Shown: piece after piece, positions 1-6,897 of the stretch | Numbering within the stretch: position 1 is the stretch's first letter | Layout: the number at the start of each line of letters is the position of its first letter | Assembly (NCBI GenBank): GCA_964396385.1 | Contig: CAYNFH010000073.1 | Span: 1 to 26,227, forward strand | Source: CAYNFH01 sp964396385 | GTDB taxonomy: Bacteria; Armatimonadota; Chthonomonadetes; Chthonomonadales; CAJBBX01 | Direction of reading: 5' to 3' | DNA: 26,227 nt | The notes under the pieces: generated by a model | Databases searched by the model: none | What the model saw: the letters and a program-made list of their open reading frames with translations, nothing else | What the model was told of the DNA's origin: nothing | Translations under genes and position numbers: made by a program

Positions 1-86
1 GGCCCCCCCGCCGGGGTGGGGGGGGGGCCCGGGGGGGCCCCCGGGCGGGGCCCGGGGGGGCGCCCCCCCCGGGCCGCCCCTACGCG
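1..86. repeat. G/C homopolymer tract and partial hairpin repeat at contig end
   Basis: The first ~75 bases are almost entirely runs of 4-10 G or C. They end in GGGCCGCCCCTACG, which is the right half of the hairpin repeat found inside lnt at 4111-4137. The simplest reading is that assembly stopped inside a copy of this repeat and the homopolymers are low-quality or collapsed sequence. No gene is supported here. Confidence 0.6.
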
Positions 87-108
87 AAATGGTTGGACGT
101 TCCTGGGT

Positions 109-138
109 TTGACTTTCCCGGCAGACCGCCAGTACAAT
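109..138 (+). promoter_or_regulatory. Sigma-70-type promoter for murJ
   Basis: TTGACT at 109-114 and TACAAT at 133-138 are separated by 18 bases, each one or two bases from the housekeeping consensus. Transcription would start near 145, only a few bases before the ATG at 149. The murJ message is therefore either almost leaderless or is translated from the second in-frame ATG at 188. Confidence 0.7.
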
Positions 139-148
139 AGGCGCCAAC

Positions 149-1792
149 ATGGCGACAGTCCAGATGGCCGATTCCCACGCCGGAAAGATGGCTACTTCCC
201 GCAGAATTGCCGGCGCGACGGGGATCATGATGGCGGCCATCTTCGGCAGCCGTATCCTCGGCCTTGTTCGCGACGCGGTCATCTCCTACCGATTCGGACA
301 GAGCTACGAGTCCGACATCTACTACGCCGCTTTCATCCTGCCGGACCTGCTCTTTTTCCTGATCGCGGGTGGCGCGCTCTCTTCCGCCTTCATCCCCGTG
401 TTTACAGAGCACGTGACGCACGGCCGGGAGAAGGAGGCGTGGGAGACCTTCAGCACGGTGGCCACGTGCATGTTCGTGGTCATCCTGGGCTTTGTAATCC
501 TCGGCGAGATCTTCACGCACGGGCTGGTGCGGCTCCTCACGGGCTTCGGTCCGAAAGAGGCGCAGGACACCGTCGGCTTGACGCGCATCGTGCTGCCGGC
601 GCAGCTCTGTTTCTTCCTGGGCGGGCTGATGATGGGCGCGCAGCAGGCGCGGCACCGATTCCTCATCCCGAGTCTCGGCCCCATCGTCTACAACATCGGC
701 ATTATCCTGGGCGGCGTGCTGCTCGCGCCGTTCCTGGGGCCGGCGGGCCTCTGTTGGGGCGCGCTGGGCGGTGCCATCGTGGGCAACTTCGCCATGCAGG
801 CGGTAGCGCTGCGGCAGGACGGAGCGCGCTTCCGGCCGTCCCTGAACTTCCGCCACCCGGACGCGGTGCGGGTCTGGAAGCTGATGCTGCCGGTCATCCT
901 CGGCATCGCCCTGCCGCAGGTGAGCATCCTGTTCAACCGGATCTTCGCGACGCAGCTCGGCAAGGGGCCGCTCTCCGCCCTCACCCGCGCCAACATGCTG
1001 ATGCAGGTCCCCCTGGGCGTCTTCGCACAGGCCATGGCGGTGGCCATCTTCCCCACCCTCTCCGCGCTGGCGGCGAAGAAGCAGTACGATGAGCTGCGCT
1101 CCACCACGTCGCAGGGTATCCGGGCGCTCCTGTTCCTCACCATCCCGGCGTCCCTCCTGATGATCGTGCTGGCGGTGCCCATCATCCAGGCGATCCTTCA
1201 GCAGGGCAAGTTCACGGCCGCCGACACGCCGATGACGGCGCTGGCTCTCCAGTTCTACTGCGCCGGAATCTTCGCGTGGTCCGCGCAGAGTATCCTGGGG
1301 CGCGCGTTCTACGCCATGCACGACACGGTGACCCCAGTGGTGGTGGGGACGGGGGTGACGGTGGTGTTCATCCCCATGAACCTGCTGTTCATGAATACGC
1401 TGGGGATGGGCTTCCGCGGGCTGGCGCTGGCGACTACCGTAGCGGCGATCCTGCACATGGTGGTGATGATGATAGTGCTGCGGAGGCGGCTGGGCGGAAT
1501 AGAGGGCGGCAAGATGCTGGCCTCGCTCTCCCGGATCGTGCTGGCCGCGGCCATTGCCTCGCTCGCCTGCTGGGCGGTGCGCTACGGACTGGATCGCGTT
1601 TTCGGGGATCCTCTTGCTCCCGGGCTGCACGTGAAGGCCGTCAAGCTGCACGCGCTTCTTACCACCTTCCTCGGCTTCGGCGTGGGCGCGGCCGTGTACG
1701 CGGGCTGCGCCGTGGCGCTCCGCGTAGAGGAGCTGCACCAGGCGCTCGCGCTGCTCCGGCGGCGGAAGCGCGCGCCGGTCGCCGCGGGGTAG
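149..1792 (+). CDS. murJ: Lipid II flippase MurJ (MviN family)
   Basis: Integral membrane protein of 547 residues that moves lipid-linked peptidoglycan precursor across the inner membrane. The N-terminal stretch has the family pattern: GSRILGLVRDAVISYRFG, then the DIYYAAFILPDLLFFLIAGGALSS region followed by AFIPVF. About 14 hydrophobic segments follow, which is the normal family length and topology. Two starts are possible. ATG 149 gives 13 extra residues and lies only about 4 bases after the predicted transcription start. ATG 188 gives MATSRRIAGATG, where homologues usually begin. Neither has a strong Shine-Dalgarno sequence. The next gene downstream is on the other strand, so murJ appears monocistronic. 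Confidence 0.95.
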   Translation: MATVQMADSHAGKMATSRRIAGATGIMMAAIFGSRILGLVRDAVISYRFGQSYESDIYYAAFILPDLLFFLIAGGALSSAFIPVFTEHVTHGREKEAWETFSTVATCMFVVILGFVILGEIFTHGLVRLLTGFGPKEAQDTVGLTRIVLPAQLCFFLGGLMMGAQQARHRFLIPSLGPIVYNIGIILGGVLLAPFLGPAGLCWGALGGAIVGNFAMQAVALRQDGARFRPSLNFRHPDAVRVWKLMLPVILGIALPQVSILFNRIFATQLGKGPLSALTRANMLMQVPLGVFAQAMAVAIFPTLSALAAKKQYDELRSTTSQGIRALLFLTIPASLLMIVLAVPIIQAILQQGKFTAADTPMTALALQFYCAGIFAWSAQSILGRAFYAMHDTVTPVVVGTGVTVVFIPMNLLFMNTLGMGFRGLALATTVAAILHMVVMMIVLRRRLGGIEGGKMLASLSRIVLAAAIASLACWAVRYGLDRVFGDPLAPGLHVKAVKLHALLTTFLGFGVGAAVYAGCAVALRVEELHQALALLRRRKRAPVAAG

Positions 1793-1911
1793 TCCAAGCG
1801 GGGGCCTCATCCCGGCAGATTCGGCCGTCTGAGTGCAGTTCCGTTGTACGCGCCGCAGGCCCTCACCCCGGTTTGTACGCGCCGCCATGCGGTACGCACC
1901 GCCCCTCTCCC

Positions 1912-2013
1912 AAGAACGACTCTGTTGGCAAATTCGGAATCGGCACCCGCGGCGGGCCGGTCCGAGCGCGCTTCGCACGCTTGCACGGCGGATTTGCCAA
2001 CAGAGTCAAGAAC
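1912..2013. mobile_element. MITE-like element with 16-bp perfect terminal inverted repeats
   Basis: The bases 1918-1933 (GACTCTGTTGGCAAAT) are repeated as a perfect reverse complement at 1992-2007, bounding a 90-bp element with a 58-base centre. It is flanked on both sides by the same six bases, AAGAAC, at 1912-1917 and 2008-2013. A short non-coding element with perfect terminal inverted repeats and a direct duplication of the target is the classic structure of a miniature inverted-repeat transposable element. It has no coding capacity, and the transposase that would move it is not in this window. Confidence 0.7.
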
Positions 2014-2025
2014 AGGAGAGGGGAA

Positions 2026-2106
2026 ATGTGGGCGTACTGGCTTGCTGCCTTTCCTCGGAATCTGATGCACTACTCTGGCTATTCCGCCAGCAAAGCCAGT
2101 CGATGA
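2026..2106 (+). CDS. Possible 26-residue peptide
   Basis: A short frame, MWAYWLAAFPRNLMHYSG..., is preceded by a very strong ribosome site (AGGAGAGG at 2014-2021, 7 bases between AGGAG and ATG). It starts 13 bases after the right flank of the MITE-like element. The peptide is aromatic-rich and not similar to anything I recognise. The good ribosome site is the only evidence for translation, so this could be chance. Confidence 0.25.
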   Translation: MWAYWLAAFPRNLMHYSGYSASKASR

Positions 2107-2227
2107 GGGGTGTTGTTGGAGTGAACTCGGCCCTGGAACAGTTCTCAAGCCAGAGGTCAATCTCGATACCGTACTGTGGATCGAAGCAGGCGTCGTCTCA
2201 CAGTGCATTCGGCCGCCCATCTGAGTT

Positions 2228-2869
2228 CTACGACGCCCCCCGAACCAGGAACTCTACGGCGAACCAGAATGCGGCGCCGATCATTCCGAGGCCGAAGAGG
2301 ATTGTCCCCAGGATGCCCAAGACGTAGCCGGTACTCGTCTCTGGCTGGCCGGACCGATCCATTAGACCATCGCGCATGGCTGCGAGGTCGTTCTTCCCCA
2401 TGACCCAGGCAGCGATGCCAAGCGGTGCGCAGACCGATAGGCTTAGGATTCCGAGAACGAGCACTAAGACACCGCGGTGTGGCTCTCGCTGACTAAGAGG
2501 CTCGAACGCGGAATCGACGAGTTCCTTCGGGCCTACTTGTTCCTGCGGTTCGGCTCGGCGCGCGAAGACTGCGGCCAGGAGCAGAGCGACACCCAACACA
2601 TGCACTCCATTCGCGACTATCGATGCGGCCGTCACGTGCATAATTCCGGGAAGAGGCACATGCTGCTCTGTCGACGAGATGATATACCCCTGGATAAACA
2701 GAAACGCGACCGAGGAGGCCACCTGCATAGCGCACGATGCCAGAGTCAGACCGGCCGGTCTGGGATACCGCCTAATGTAGCGCAGCGCCAGTACTGCGCC
2801 TACGAGGTAAACCGCGAGTGTGGGAGCCGAATCGGGAAGATGCTGGGGCTCGTAGGTTAGCGTCGTCAT
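2228..2869 (-). CDS. Multi-pass membrane protein with DUF4190-like C-terminus
   Basis: 213-residue integral membrane protein with about six hydrophobic segments. The N-terminal half (residues ~1-105) has four, followed by a polar linker (~108-135). The C-terminal part contains LGILSLSVCAPLGIAAWVMG, then a KNDLAAMRDGLMD stretch and YVLGILGTILFGLG. This pair of membrane segments around a polar '(G)xxDLxxMxxGxMDxSG' loop is the pattern of DUF4190-like domains. The function of such proteins is unknown. The ATG has a good ribosome site (GGAGG, 7 bases upstream). The gene converges with murJ and is not part of an obvious operon. Confidence 0.8.
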   Translation of the reverse strand: MTTLTYEPQHLPDSAPTLAVYLVGAVLALRYIRRYPRPAGLTLASCAMQVASSVAFLFIQGYIISSTEQHVPLPGIMHVTAASIVANGVHVLGVALLLAAVFARRAEPQEQVGPKELVDSAFEPLSQREPHRGVLVLVLGILSLSVCAPLGIAAWVMGKNDLAAMRDGLMDRSGQPETSTGYVLGILGTILFGLGMIGAAFWFAVEFLVRGAS

Positions 2870-3098
2870 ACCGGTTCCTCCATGGGCGGAGCTACTCTCG
2901 CATCCGGCCGATCATTTGTAGATTACACGAAGCGCTGCATTCCGCCTTCAGCCGACTTGGAAGCCGCAAATAGTCCCACCCGTGCGGCTCGCCAATTCGA
3001 AGTTGAGCGGTGGTACCTCAACCGCCGGACGCGGTACAATCTGGTATGGCGAGAGACTCTTACCTGAGGATGCAACTCACCCGGAAGGGCATCATCGA

Positions 3099-3410
3099 AT
3101 GGCGGTGACACTGGAATTCCGGCCGGTGGTGTTTGGGGACCTGGACCGACCTACGATTGTAGCTTGGCTCGACGAGGTGGACGGACAGACGTACTTTCAC
3201 GATGGGAACTTCTCCTGGCCGGTTGAGACGGTCCTGGAGCAGGCCCAAGTCTCCGACCTGCCCGAAGCTTGGACCAGCCAGGACGTACCAATCGCTCTTC
3301 TTCCGGTTGAAACTGCCTGTGGGACCGACGAGGAGGAAGCCTTCGAGGGGCTCTTACTCCGTCTTGAGGCGCTGCACGCTCGGCAGCCTGCCGCCACCGC
3401 TACGTCCTGA
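3099..3410 (+). CDS. Hypothetical protein, about 103 residues
   Basis: A small soluble acidic protein beginning MAVTLEFRPVVFGDLDRPTI. No family recognised. The frame stays open upstream to 2982, but ATG 3099 is preferred because GGAAGGG lies 9-10 bases before it. A TACAAT box at 3035-3040 could be the -10 element, though I see no good -35. The protein is rich in Glu/Asp and has no membrane segment or signal peptide. It ends about 90 bases before lnt and could be cotranscribed with it. Confidence 0.6.
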   Translation: MAVTLEFRPVVFGDLDRPTIVAWLDEVDGQTYFHDGNFSWPVETVLEQAQVSDLPEAWTSQDVPIALLPVETACGTDEEEAFEGLLLRLEALHARQPAATATS

Positions 3411-3501
3411 GAGTGTCAGCATCGGTTTGGCGCTGCTGCACCCTACCGCACAGACGACAGTTGCCTCTGGTTGCCTCCGCTTCCCGCCGATATACTGAGG
3501 T

Positions 3502-5034
3502 GTGAGCACTGCTGCGCCGTCTACCAGCTCCCCGCGAGAATCCAATCTTGAGCGGCCTGCATCCCGGGCGAGCGAATCCTTCAGCGTCGTCGCAAGGCGG
3601 GCGGGGTTGGGCGCGGTGGCCGGGGCGGTGCTGGCCGCCGGATTCCCTCCTTACCACGCTCCCGTGCTGCTCCCGCTGGGTATTGCCATACTGCTGACTG
3701 CGCTGCGCGGAGCATCGGTGCGCTCCGGGGCGTACACGGGATTCGCGTGCGGCGTGGTCTACTTCGGGGCGACGCTCTTCTGGCTGGGCAACCTCTTCGG
3801 CGCCGCCTCCATCTCCCTTGTCGCCATCGCGGCGGCATTCCCGATGCTCTTCGCGGCGCTCTTCGTCTGGCTGCGCGGCCGGTTGCCCGGGATCCCTGTG
3901 TGGCTGCTGGCGCCCGCGCTGTGGACGGGGGTGGAGTACTACCGGTCGGAGCCGTTCGTGCTCAACTTCGGCTGGATGGGGCTGGGGTATGGCGTCATCG
4001 GGTGCGCGCCGCTGGCACGGGCTGCGTCGTGGGTGGGCTCATACGGGCTGACGTTTGGTACTGTGGCGTTAGGCGGGGTACTCAGTGGGTGTGCCTTTGG
4101 AGACAGAGGCGGGCGGCCACACCGGGCCGCCCCTACGATTCCAGGAGGCAAGGGTCCATTAGTTGCGGCAGCAGCCTGCGCTGTATGGGCCACACTGTGG
4201 CTCGTGCCGGCGGAGCGGCTGGCGCCGGAGCATCCGGTGCGGGTGCGGCTGGTGCAGGGGTTTGGGCAGGACGAGGAGGACCTTATCCGGATCAGCAGGT
4301 CGCCCGCCCGGGTGCATCCGGACGTGTTGGTATGGCCGGAGTACAGCATCGCCCACGACCCCAGGCGGTACCGCATCGAGTGGGAGAAGCTTACCGCGCT
4401 GCCCCGAGAAGAGCGGTGCTGGCTCCTCTTTGGGGCGATGGACCAGTTCGATCCCTCGCGGCCGAACGGGTTCCGCAACTCGGCTTTCCTCCTTGACCCT
4501 GACGGCCACGTGGCGGGACGGCACGTAAAGAACCATCCGGTCCACTTCATCCAGGACGGCGTCGCGGGACGGGAGGCGCGGGCGATCCCAACCACGCTGG
4601 GGCGGCTGGGGGTGGGCATCTGCTTCGACATGGACTACCCGGACGTGGCAAGGAGGCTGGCGAAGGATGGCGCGGAGGTGTTCCTTGTGCCGAACGATGA
4701 CCCTCCGGAGTGGGGGCCGGTGCAGCGGGAGCAGCACCGGCTGATGTTCCGGATGCGGGCTGCGGAGTGCGGCCGGTGGCTTGCGCGCGCGGACGTGGCC
4801 GGTGGAACCTCCGTTGCGGCTCCGAATGGGGTGGAGACTGCCCGCATCGGGACGACCGACACGGGCTACCTGGACGCCGACATCGGCCGGACAAACGGGC
4901 CAACGCCGTACGTCCGCTTCGGGTGGTTGGTGGGACGGGTGTGCCTGGGGGTGATAGCCGTGTTGTGCGTGTGGGTCCTGGGTGTTCAGGTGTTCAGGTG
5001 TTCAGGTGTTTCGGATACGGACCTGAACACCTGA
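3502..5034 (+). CDS. lnt: Apolipoprotein N-acyltransferase (Lnt), nitrilase superfamily
   Basis: 510-residue inner-membrane enzyme that adds the third acyl chain to lipoproteins. Residues ~33-240 form the membrane part with about six to seven segments. The rest is the carbon-nitrogen hydrolase domain. The expected Glu-Lys-Cys triad is visible: E280 in VWPEYS, K343 in HVKNHP and C374 in GICFDMDYPD. A final hydrophobic segment is at ~475-500. The start is uncertain: GTG 3502 is preceded by GAGG only one base away, and by TATACT at 3491-3496, which would make the message leaderless. Two repeat copies are read through in frame: a hairpin repeat giving GGRPHRAAP (residues ~204-212) and a 16-base word giving IGRTNG near residue 461. 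The last residues and stop codon lie within a tandem octamer array. Confidence 0.92.
   Translation: MSTAAPSTSSPRESNLERPASRASESFSVVARRAGLGAVAGAVLAAGFPPYHAPVLLPLGIAILLTALRGASVRSGAYTGFACGVVYFGATLFWLGNLFGAASISLVAIAAAFPMLFAALFVWLRGRLPGIPVWLLAPALWTGVEYYRSEPFVLNFGWMGLGYGVIGCAPLARAASWVGSYGLTFGTVALGGVLSGCAFGDRGGRPHRAAPTIPGGKGPLVAAAACAVWATLWLVPAERLAPEHPVRVRLVQGFGQDEEDLIRISRSPARVHPDVLVWPEYSIAHDPRRYRIEWEKLTALPREERCWLLFGAMDQFDPSRPNGFRNSAFLLDPDGHVAGRHVKNHPVHFIQDGVAGREARAIPTTLGRLGVGICFDMDYPDVARRLAKDGAEVFLVPNDDPPEWGPVQREQHRLMFRMRAAECGRWLARADVAGGTSVAAPNGVETARIGTTDTGYLDADIGRTNGPTPYVRFGWLVGRVCLGVIAVLCVWVLGVQVFRCSGVSDTDLNT
4111..4137 (+). repeat. Dispersed palindromic repeat inside lnt
   Basis: GGGCGGCC and GGCCGCCC flank a short ACACCG loop, followed by CCTACG (the last C of the stem is shared), making a hairpin with an 8-bp stem. 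The right half recurs at the contig start (~72-86), and 14 bases of the left half recur at 6283-6296. The copy inside lnt preserves the reading frame and falls in a loop between two membrane segments. Confidence 0.65.
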
Positions 5035-5040
5035 ACACCC
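4980..5040. terminator. Tandem octamer array forming a 20-bp hairpin between lnt and the sigma gene
   Basis: GGTGTTCA occurs three times in tandem (4981-5004) with a degenerate fourth copy. The bases 5021-5040 are the exact reverse complement of 4980-4999, giving a perfect 20-bp stem with a 21-base loop. The lnt stop codon (5032-5034) lies in the right arm. Immediately after it, GAATACCT (5041-5048) pairs with AGGTATTC (5057-5064) at the end of the convergent sigma gene. There is no T-run, so factor-independent termination is possible but not assured. The position between convergent genes suits a two-way terminator. Confidence 0.6.
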
Positions 5041-5046
5041 GAATAC

Positions 5047-5937
5047 CTACTCCGCGAGGTATTCCCTCAGGTGGCGGCGGCTGGCGGCGGCGCGGAGCCG
5101 CTTGAGGGCCTGCGCCTCTATCTGGCGCACGCGTTCGCGGGAGATGTGCATCTCCTGCCCTATCTCCTGGAGCACCTGGGCGTGATTGTCTTCGAAGCCC
5201 AGGCGGCGGCGCATGACCACCCGCTCACGTTCTGTAAGGGTGGACATGATCAGGTCGAGCTCCGCCTGCACCTCCTGCTGGAGCACGGCCTCCTCCGGGT
5301 TCGTCGCGGACTTGTCATTGAGCAGGGAGGCCAGCGAGGTGTTCTCGTCCTCGCCCACCAGCATGTCCAGCGAGACAGGGTCCTGGCCAGCCTGCAGATA
5401 GGCCTCTAGCTTGCGGGGCGTCAGCCCTACGCGCTCGGCAAGCTGCTCCAGCGTCGGCTCCTCGCCGTCCTCGCGGAGCATAGCCGCCCGGGTGCGCTCA
5501 ATCTTGCGCAGCGTCTCGGAGACATGCGCGGGCACGCGAATGGCGCGGGCCTTGTTGTCTATAGCCCGGCTGATGGCCTGCTTGATCCAGTGCGTGGCAT
5601 AGGTGCTGAAGCGGTATCCGCGCGTCGGGTCGTACCGCTCGGTGGCGGTCATGAGCCCTATGGCGCCCTCCTGCACCAGGTCTTCAAAAGGCACCAGGGC
5701 GTTATGATAGTGCTTGGCGATATTGATCACCAGGCGCATATTCGCTTCGACGAGCCGGTGCTTGGCGCGCGGATCCCCGGCCTTCACCCGCTCCGCCAGG
5801 CGGATCTCCTCCTCATGCGTGAGCAGGCGCTGGCGGGTCAGGTGACTCATATAGGAGGCAGGCTCAACCGGAAGCCTTACACCGGCCTCTAGCTCCTCCA
5901 CTTTCCTCGCGAGCGGCTTCGTCTTCTTTCTTGCCAT
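5047..5937 (-). CDS. Sigma-70 family RNA polymerase sigma factor (RpoD/SigA-like)
   Basis: 296-residue sigma factor starting MARKKTKPLARKVEELEAG. A region 1.2-like segment (YMSHLTRQRLLTHEEEIRLAERV) is followed by regions 2.1-2.4, including NMRLVINIAKHYHN, FEDLVQEGAIGLMTATERYD and FSTYATHWIKQAISRAI. Region 3 follows, and region 4 has LTERERVVMRRRLG followed by a helix-turn-helix (ISRERVRQIEAQALKRLR). The long acidic N-terminal region 1.1 is absent, so this is either a short primary factor or a group 2 factor. ATG 5937 has GGGGGAG about nine bases upstream, and the longer frame to 6063 lacks such support. It converges on lnt across a hairpin. The final residues overlap a small second hairpin (5041-5064). 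Confidence 0.93.
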   Translation of the reverse strand: MARKKTKPLARKVEELEAGVRLPVEPASYMSHLTRQRLLTHEEEIRLAERVKAGDPRAKHRLVEANMRLVINIAKHYHNALVPFEDLVQEGAIGLMTATERYDPTRGYRFSTYATHWIKQAISRAIDNKARAIRVPAHVSETLRKIERTRAAMLREDGEEPTLEQLAERVGLTPRKLEAYLQAGQDPVSLDMLVGEDENTSLASLLNDKSATNPEEAVLQQEVQAELDLIMSTLTERERVVMRRRLGFEDNHAQVLQEIGQEMHISRERVRQIEAQALKRLRAAASRRHLREYLAE

Positions 5938-6073
5938 GTCAGTTCGCTCCCCCGGCGGCAACCGCCCGGGACAGGGCCAGGCGCCCCGTTGCGCCGCGCC
6001 CGTAACCTGATTAGACGGCGTCCCCAGCACGCCCGTTACTGCCTGTCCGTCCGCCTGAAACACCGACTAAGTT

Positions 6074-6087
6074 GTTCCACGCGGAAC
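6074..6087. promoter_or_regulatory. parS-like palindrome (possible ParB binding site)
   Basis: GTTCCACGCGGAAC differs by one base from GTTCCACGTGGAAC, a form of the conserved chromosomal parS core. Such sites lie near the replication origin and load ParB for chromosome segregation. No parA, parB, dnaA or gyrase gene is in this window, so the call rests only on the match. Confidence 0.3.
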
Positions 6088-6342
6088 GGCGCGTGCCCGC
6101 GATGGGCACGAAGAACCGGCGTAGTTGCCGGGCACTCATCCTCTATACACCCATACGGGCAATAAGTGCGAATAGTTAACACCGAAGCGACCGAGCATTT
6201 TGCCGGTCTTTTCAAGGCTCGTTCCTGCTCGGCACGGCGGCCGTGGGGGGATGGTGCGGGGCCGGGATCCCGTACATCTCTCGGCGGCCACACCGGAGTG
6301 TGGGAAGCCGAATCTCAAGATGACAGTGGAATACGGGTGATA

Positions 6343-6356
6343 GGTTACAGGTTACA
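6343..6356. repeat. Tandem GGTTACA heptamers
   Basis: Two perfect copies of GGTTACA occur in tandem and continue with GT. On its own this is weak, but it has the same 7-base tandem form as the arrays at 8691-8720 and 9385-9426. Confidence 0.4.
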
Positions 6357-6501
6357 GTCCGCACCGGGCTGATCCCGGTCCGCACCGATGGAATCGGCAT
6401 TCCGACCCCGCGCCGGGCAATGGATTACCCGGCTAAGTAGAACCGTCCTGCCGGACGGGCGGTGCCACGCGAATCTGACGTAGTGGAGTCCCGGCATACC
6501 C

Positions 6502-6696
6502 CTACTCGTCTCCTGGCCCCGGCCCCTGGCCCCCTGAATCCTGATCCCCCTGCTCCCGGAGGGCGTCACGCTCCTCCAGCCGGTCCTCCTGGCGCCGCTC
6601 CTTGATGCGCTCGTGCCCGGTCTTCTCTGTCGGGCCGGCCTTGCGGAAGTGCGCCTCCCGGGCCAGCTCGCTTCGCCCCAAACGCCGCCGATTCAT
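6502..6696 (-). CDS. Small highly charged hypothetical protein
   Basis: 64-residue protein made mostly of Arg, Glu, Lys and Asp (starting MNRRRLGRSELAREAHFR, ending GGQGPGPGDE). No family recognised. The ATG is preceded by GGAGAGGTGAGAT, a strong purine-rich ribosome site, which is the main reason to believe it is translated. Composition suggests a disordered or helical nucleic-acid-associated or stress protein, but that is only a guess. It lies alone between the sigma gene region and the divergent PIG-L gene. Confidence 0.55.
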   Translation of the reverse strand: MNRRRLGRSELAREAHFRKAGPTEKTGHERIKERRQEDRLEERDALREQGDQDSGGQGPGPGDE

Positions 6697-6802
6697 ATCT
6701 CACCTCTCCATATGCCCGCTTACCCCCTAATACGTGCAACGAGCGAGCATTTCGTCAGCAGGAATAGTTTCTAGCCGGTGCAATAGTAAGACGAATGATT
6801 CC

Positions 6803-6868
6803 GGAGTGATGGAGCAGTGGAATACTGGAGTGGTGTCCCGGATTCCGGCCCCACTACTCCATCACTCC
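6803..6868. repeat. Octamer-based inverted repeat in the leader of the PIG-L gene
   Basis: Octamer-spaced words beginning GGA (GGAGTGAT, GGAGCAGT, GGAATACT, GGAGTGGT) run from 6803 to 6834. The bases 6803-6820 pair with 6851-6868 at 17 of 18 positions, with a 30-base loop. Additional CACCACTCC copies follow to 6876. The structure ends about 22-30 bases before the GTG start of the deacetylase and would be part of its leader RNA. Confidence 0.6.
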
Positions 6869-6897
6869 ACCACTCCTCACGACGCCAGGAGATTCGC

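Larger units (their letters stand above)
1793..2227. other. Intergenic region between murJ and a convergent membrane gene
   Basis: This 435-base gap holds a MITE-like element (1912-2013 with its flanking repeats) and one very short open frame with a good ribosome site at 2026. The remaining sequence shows no recognisable gene, and no clear terminator with a T-run after murJ. Confidence 0.5.
5938..6501. other. Long intergenic region upstream of the sigma factor gene
   Basis: This 564-base gap contains no convincing gene. It holds a parS-like palindrome (6074-6087), a small hairpin (CGTGCCC 6092-6098 with GGGCACG 6104-6110), part of the dispersed hairpin repeat (6283-6296) running into its own CCACAC/GTGTGG hairpin (6288-6303), and two tandem GGTTACA heptamers (6343-6356). 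A possible minus-strand -10 (TATAGA around 6140-6145) could belong to the sigma gene, but no good -35 was found. Confidence 0.5.

Noticed and set aside
80..1978. 632-codon minus-strand frame opposite murJ
   Set aside because: It is a shadow of murJ. Composition is extremely His/Arg/Glu-rich, with no recognisable domain, while the plus frame is an unmistakable MurJ.
4980..5064. Classic factor-independent terminator
   Set aside because: The hairpins are strong but neither strand has a T-run after the stem, so I call it a likely boundary structure rather than a proven terminator.
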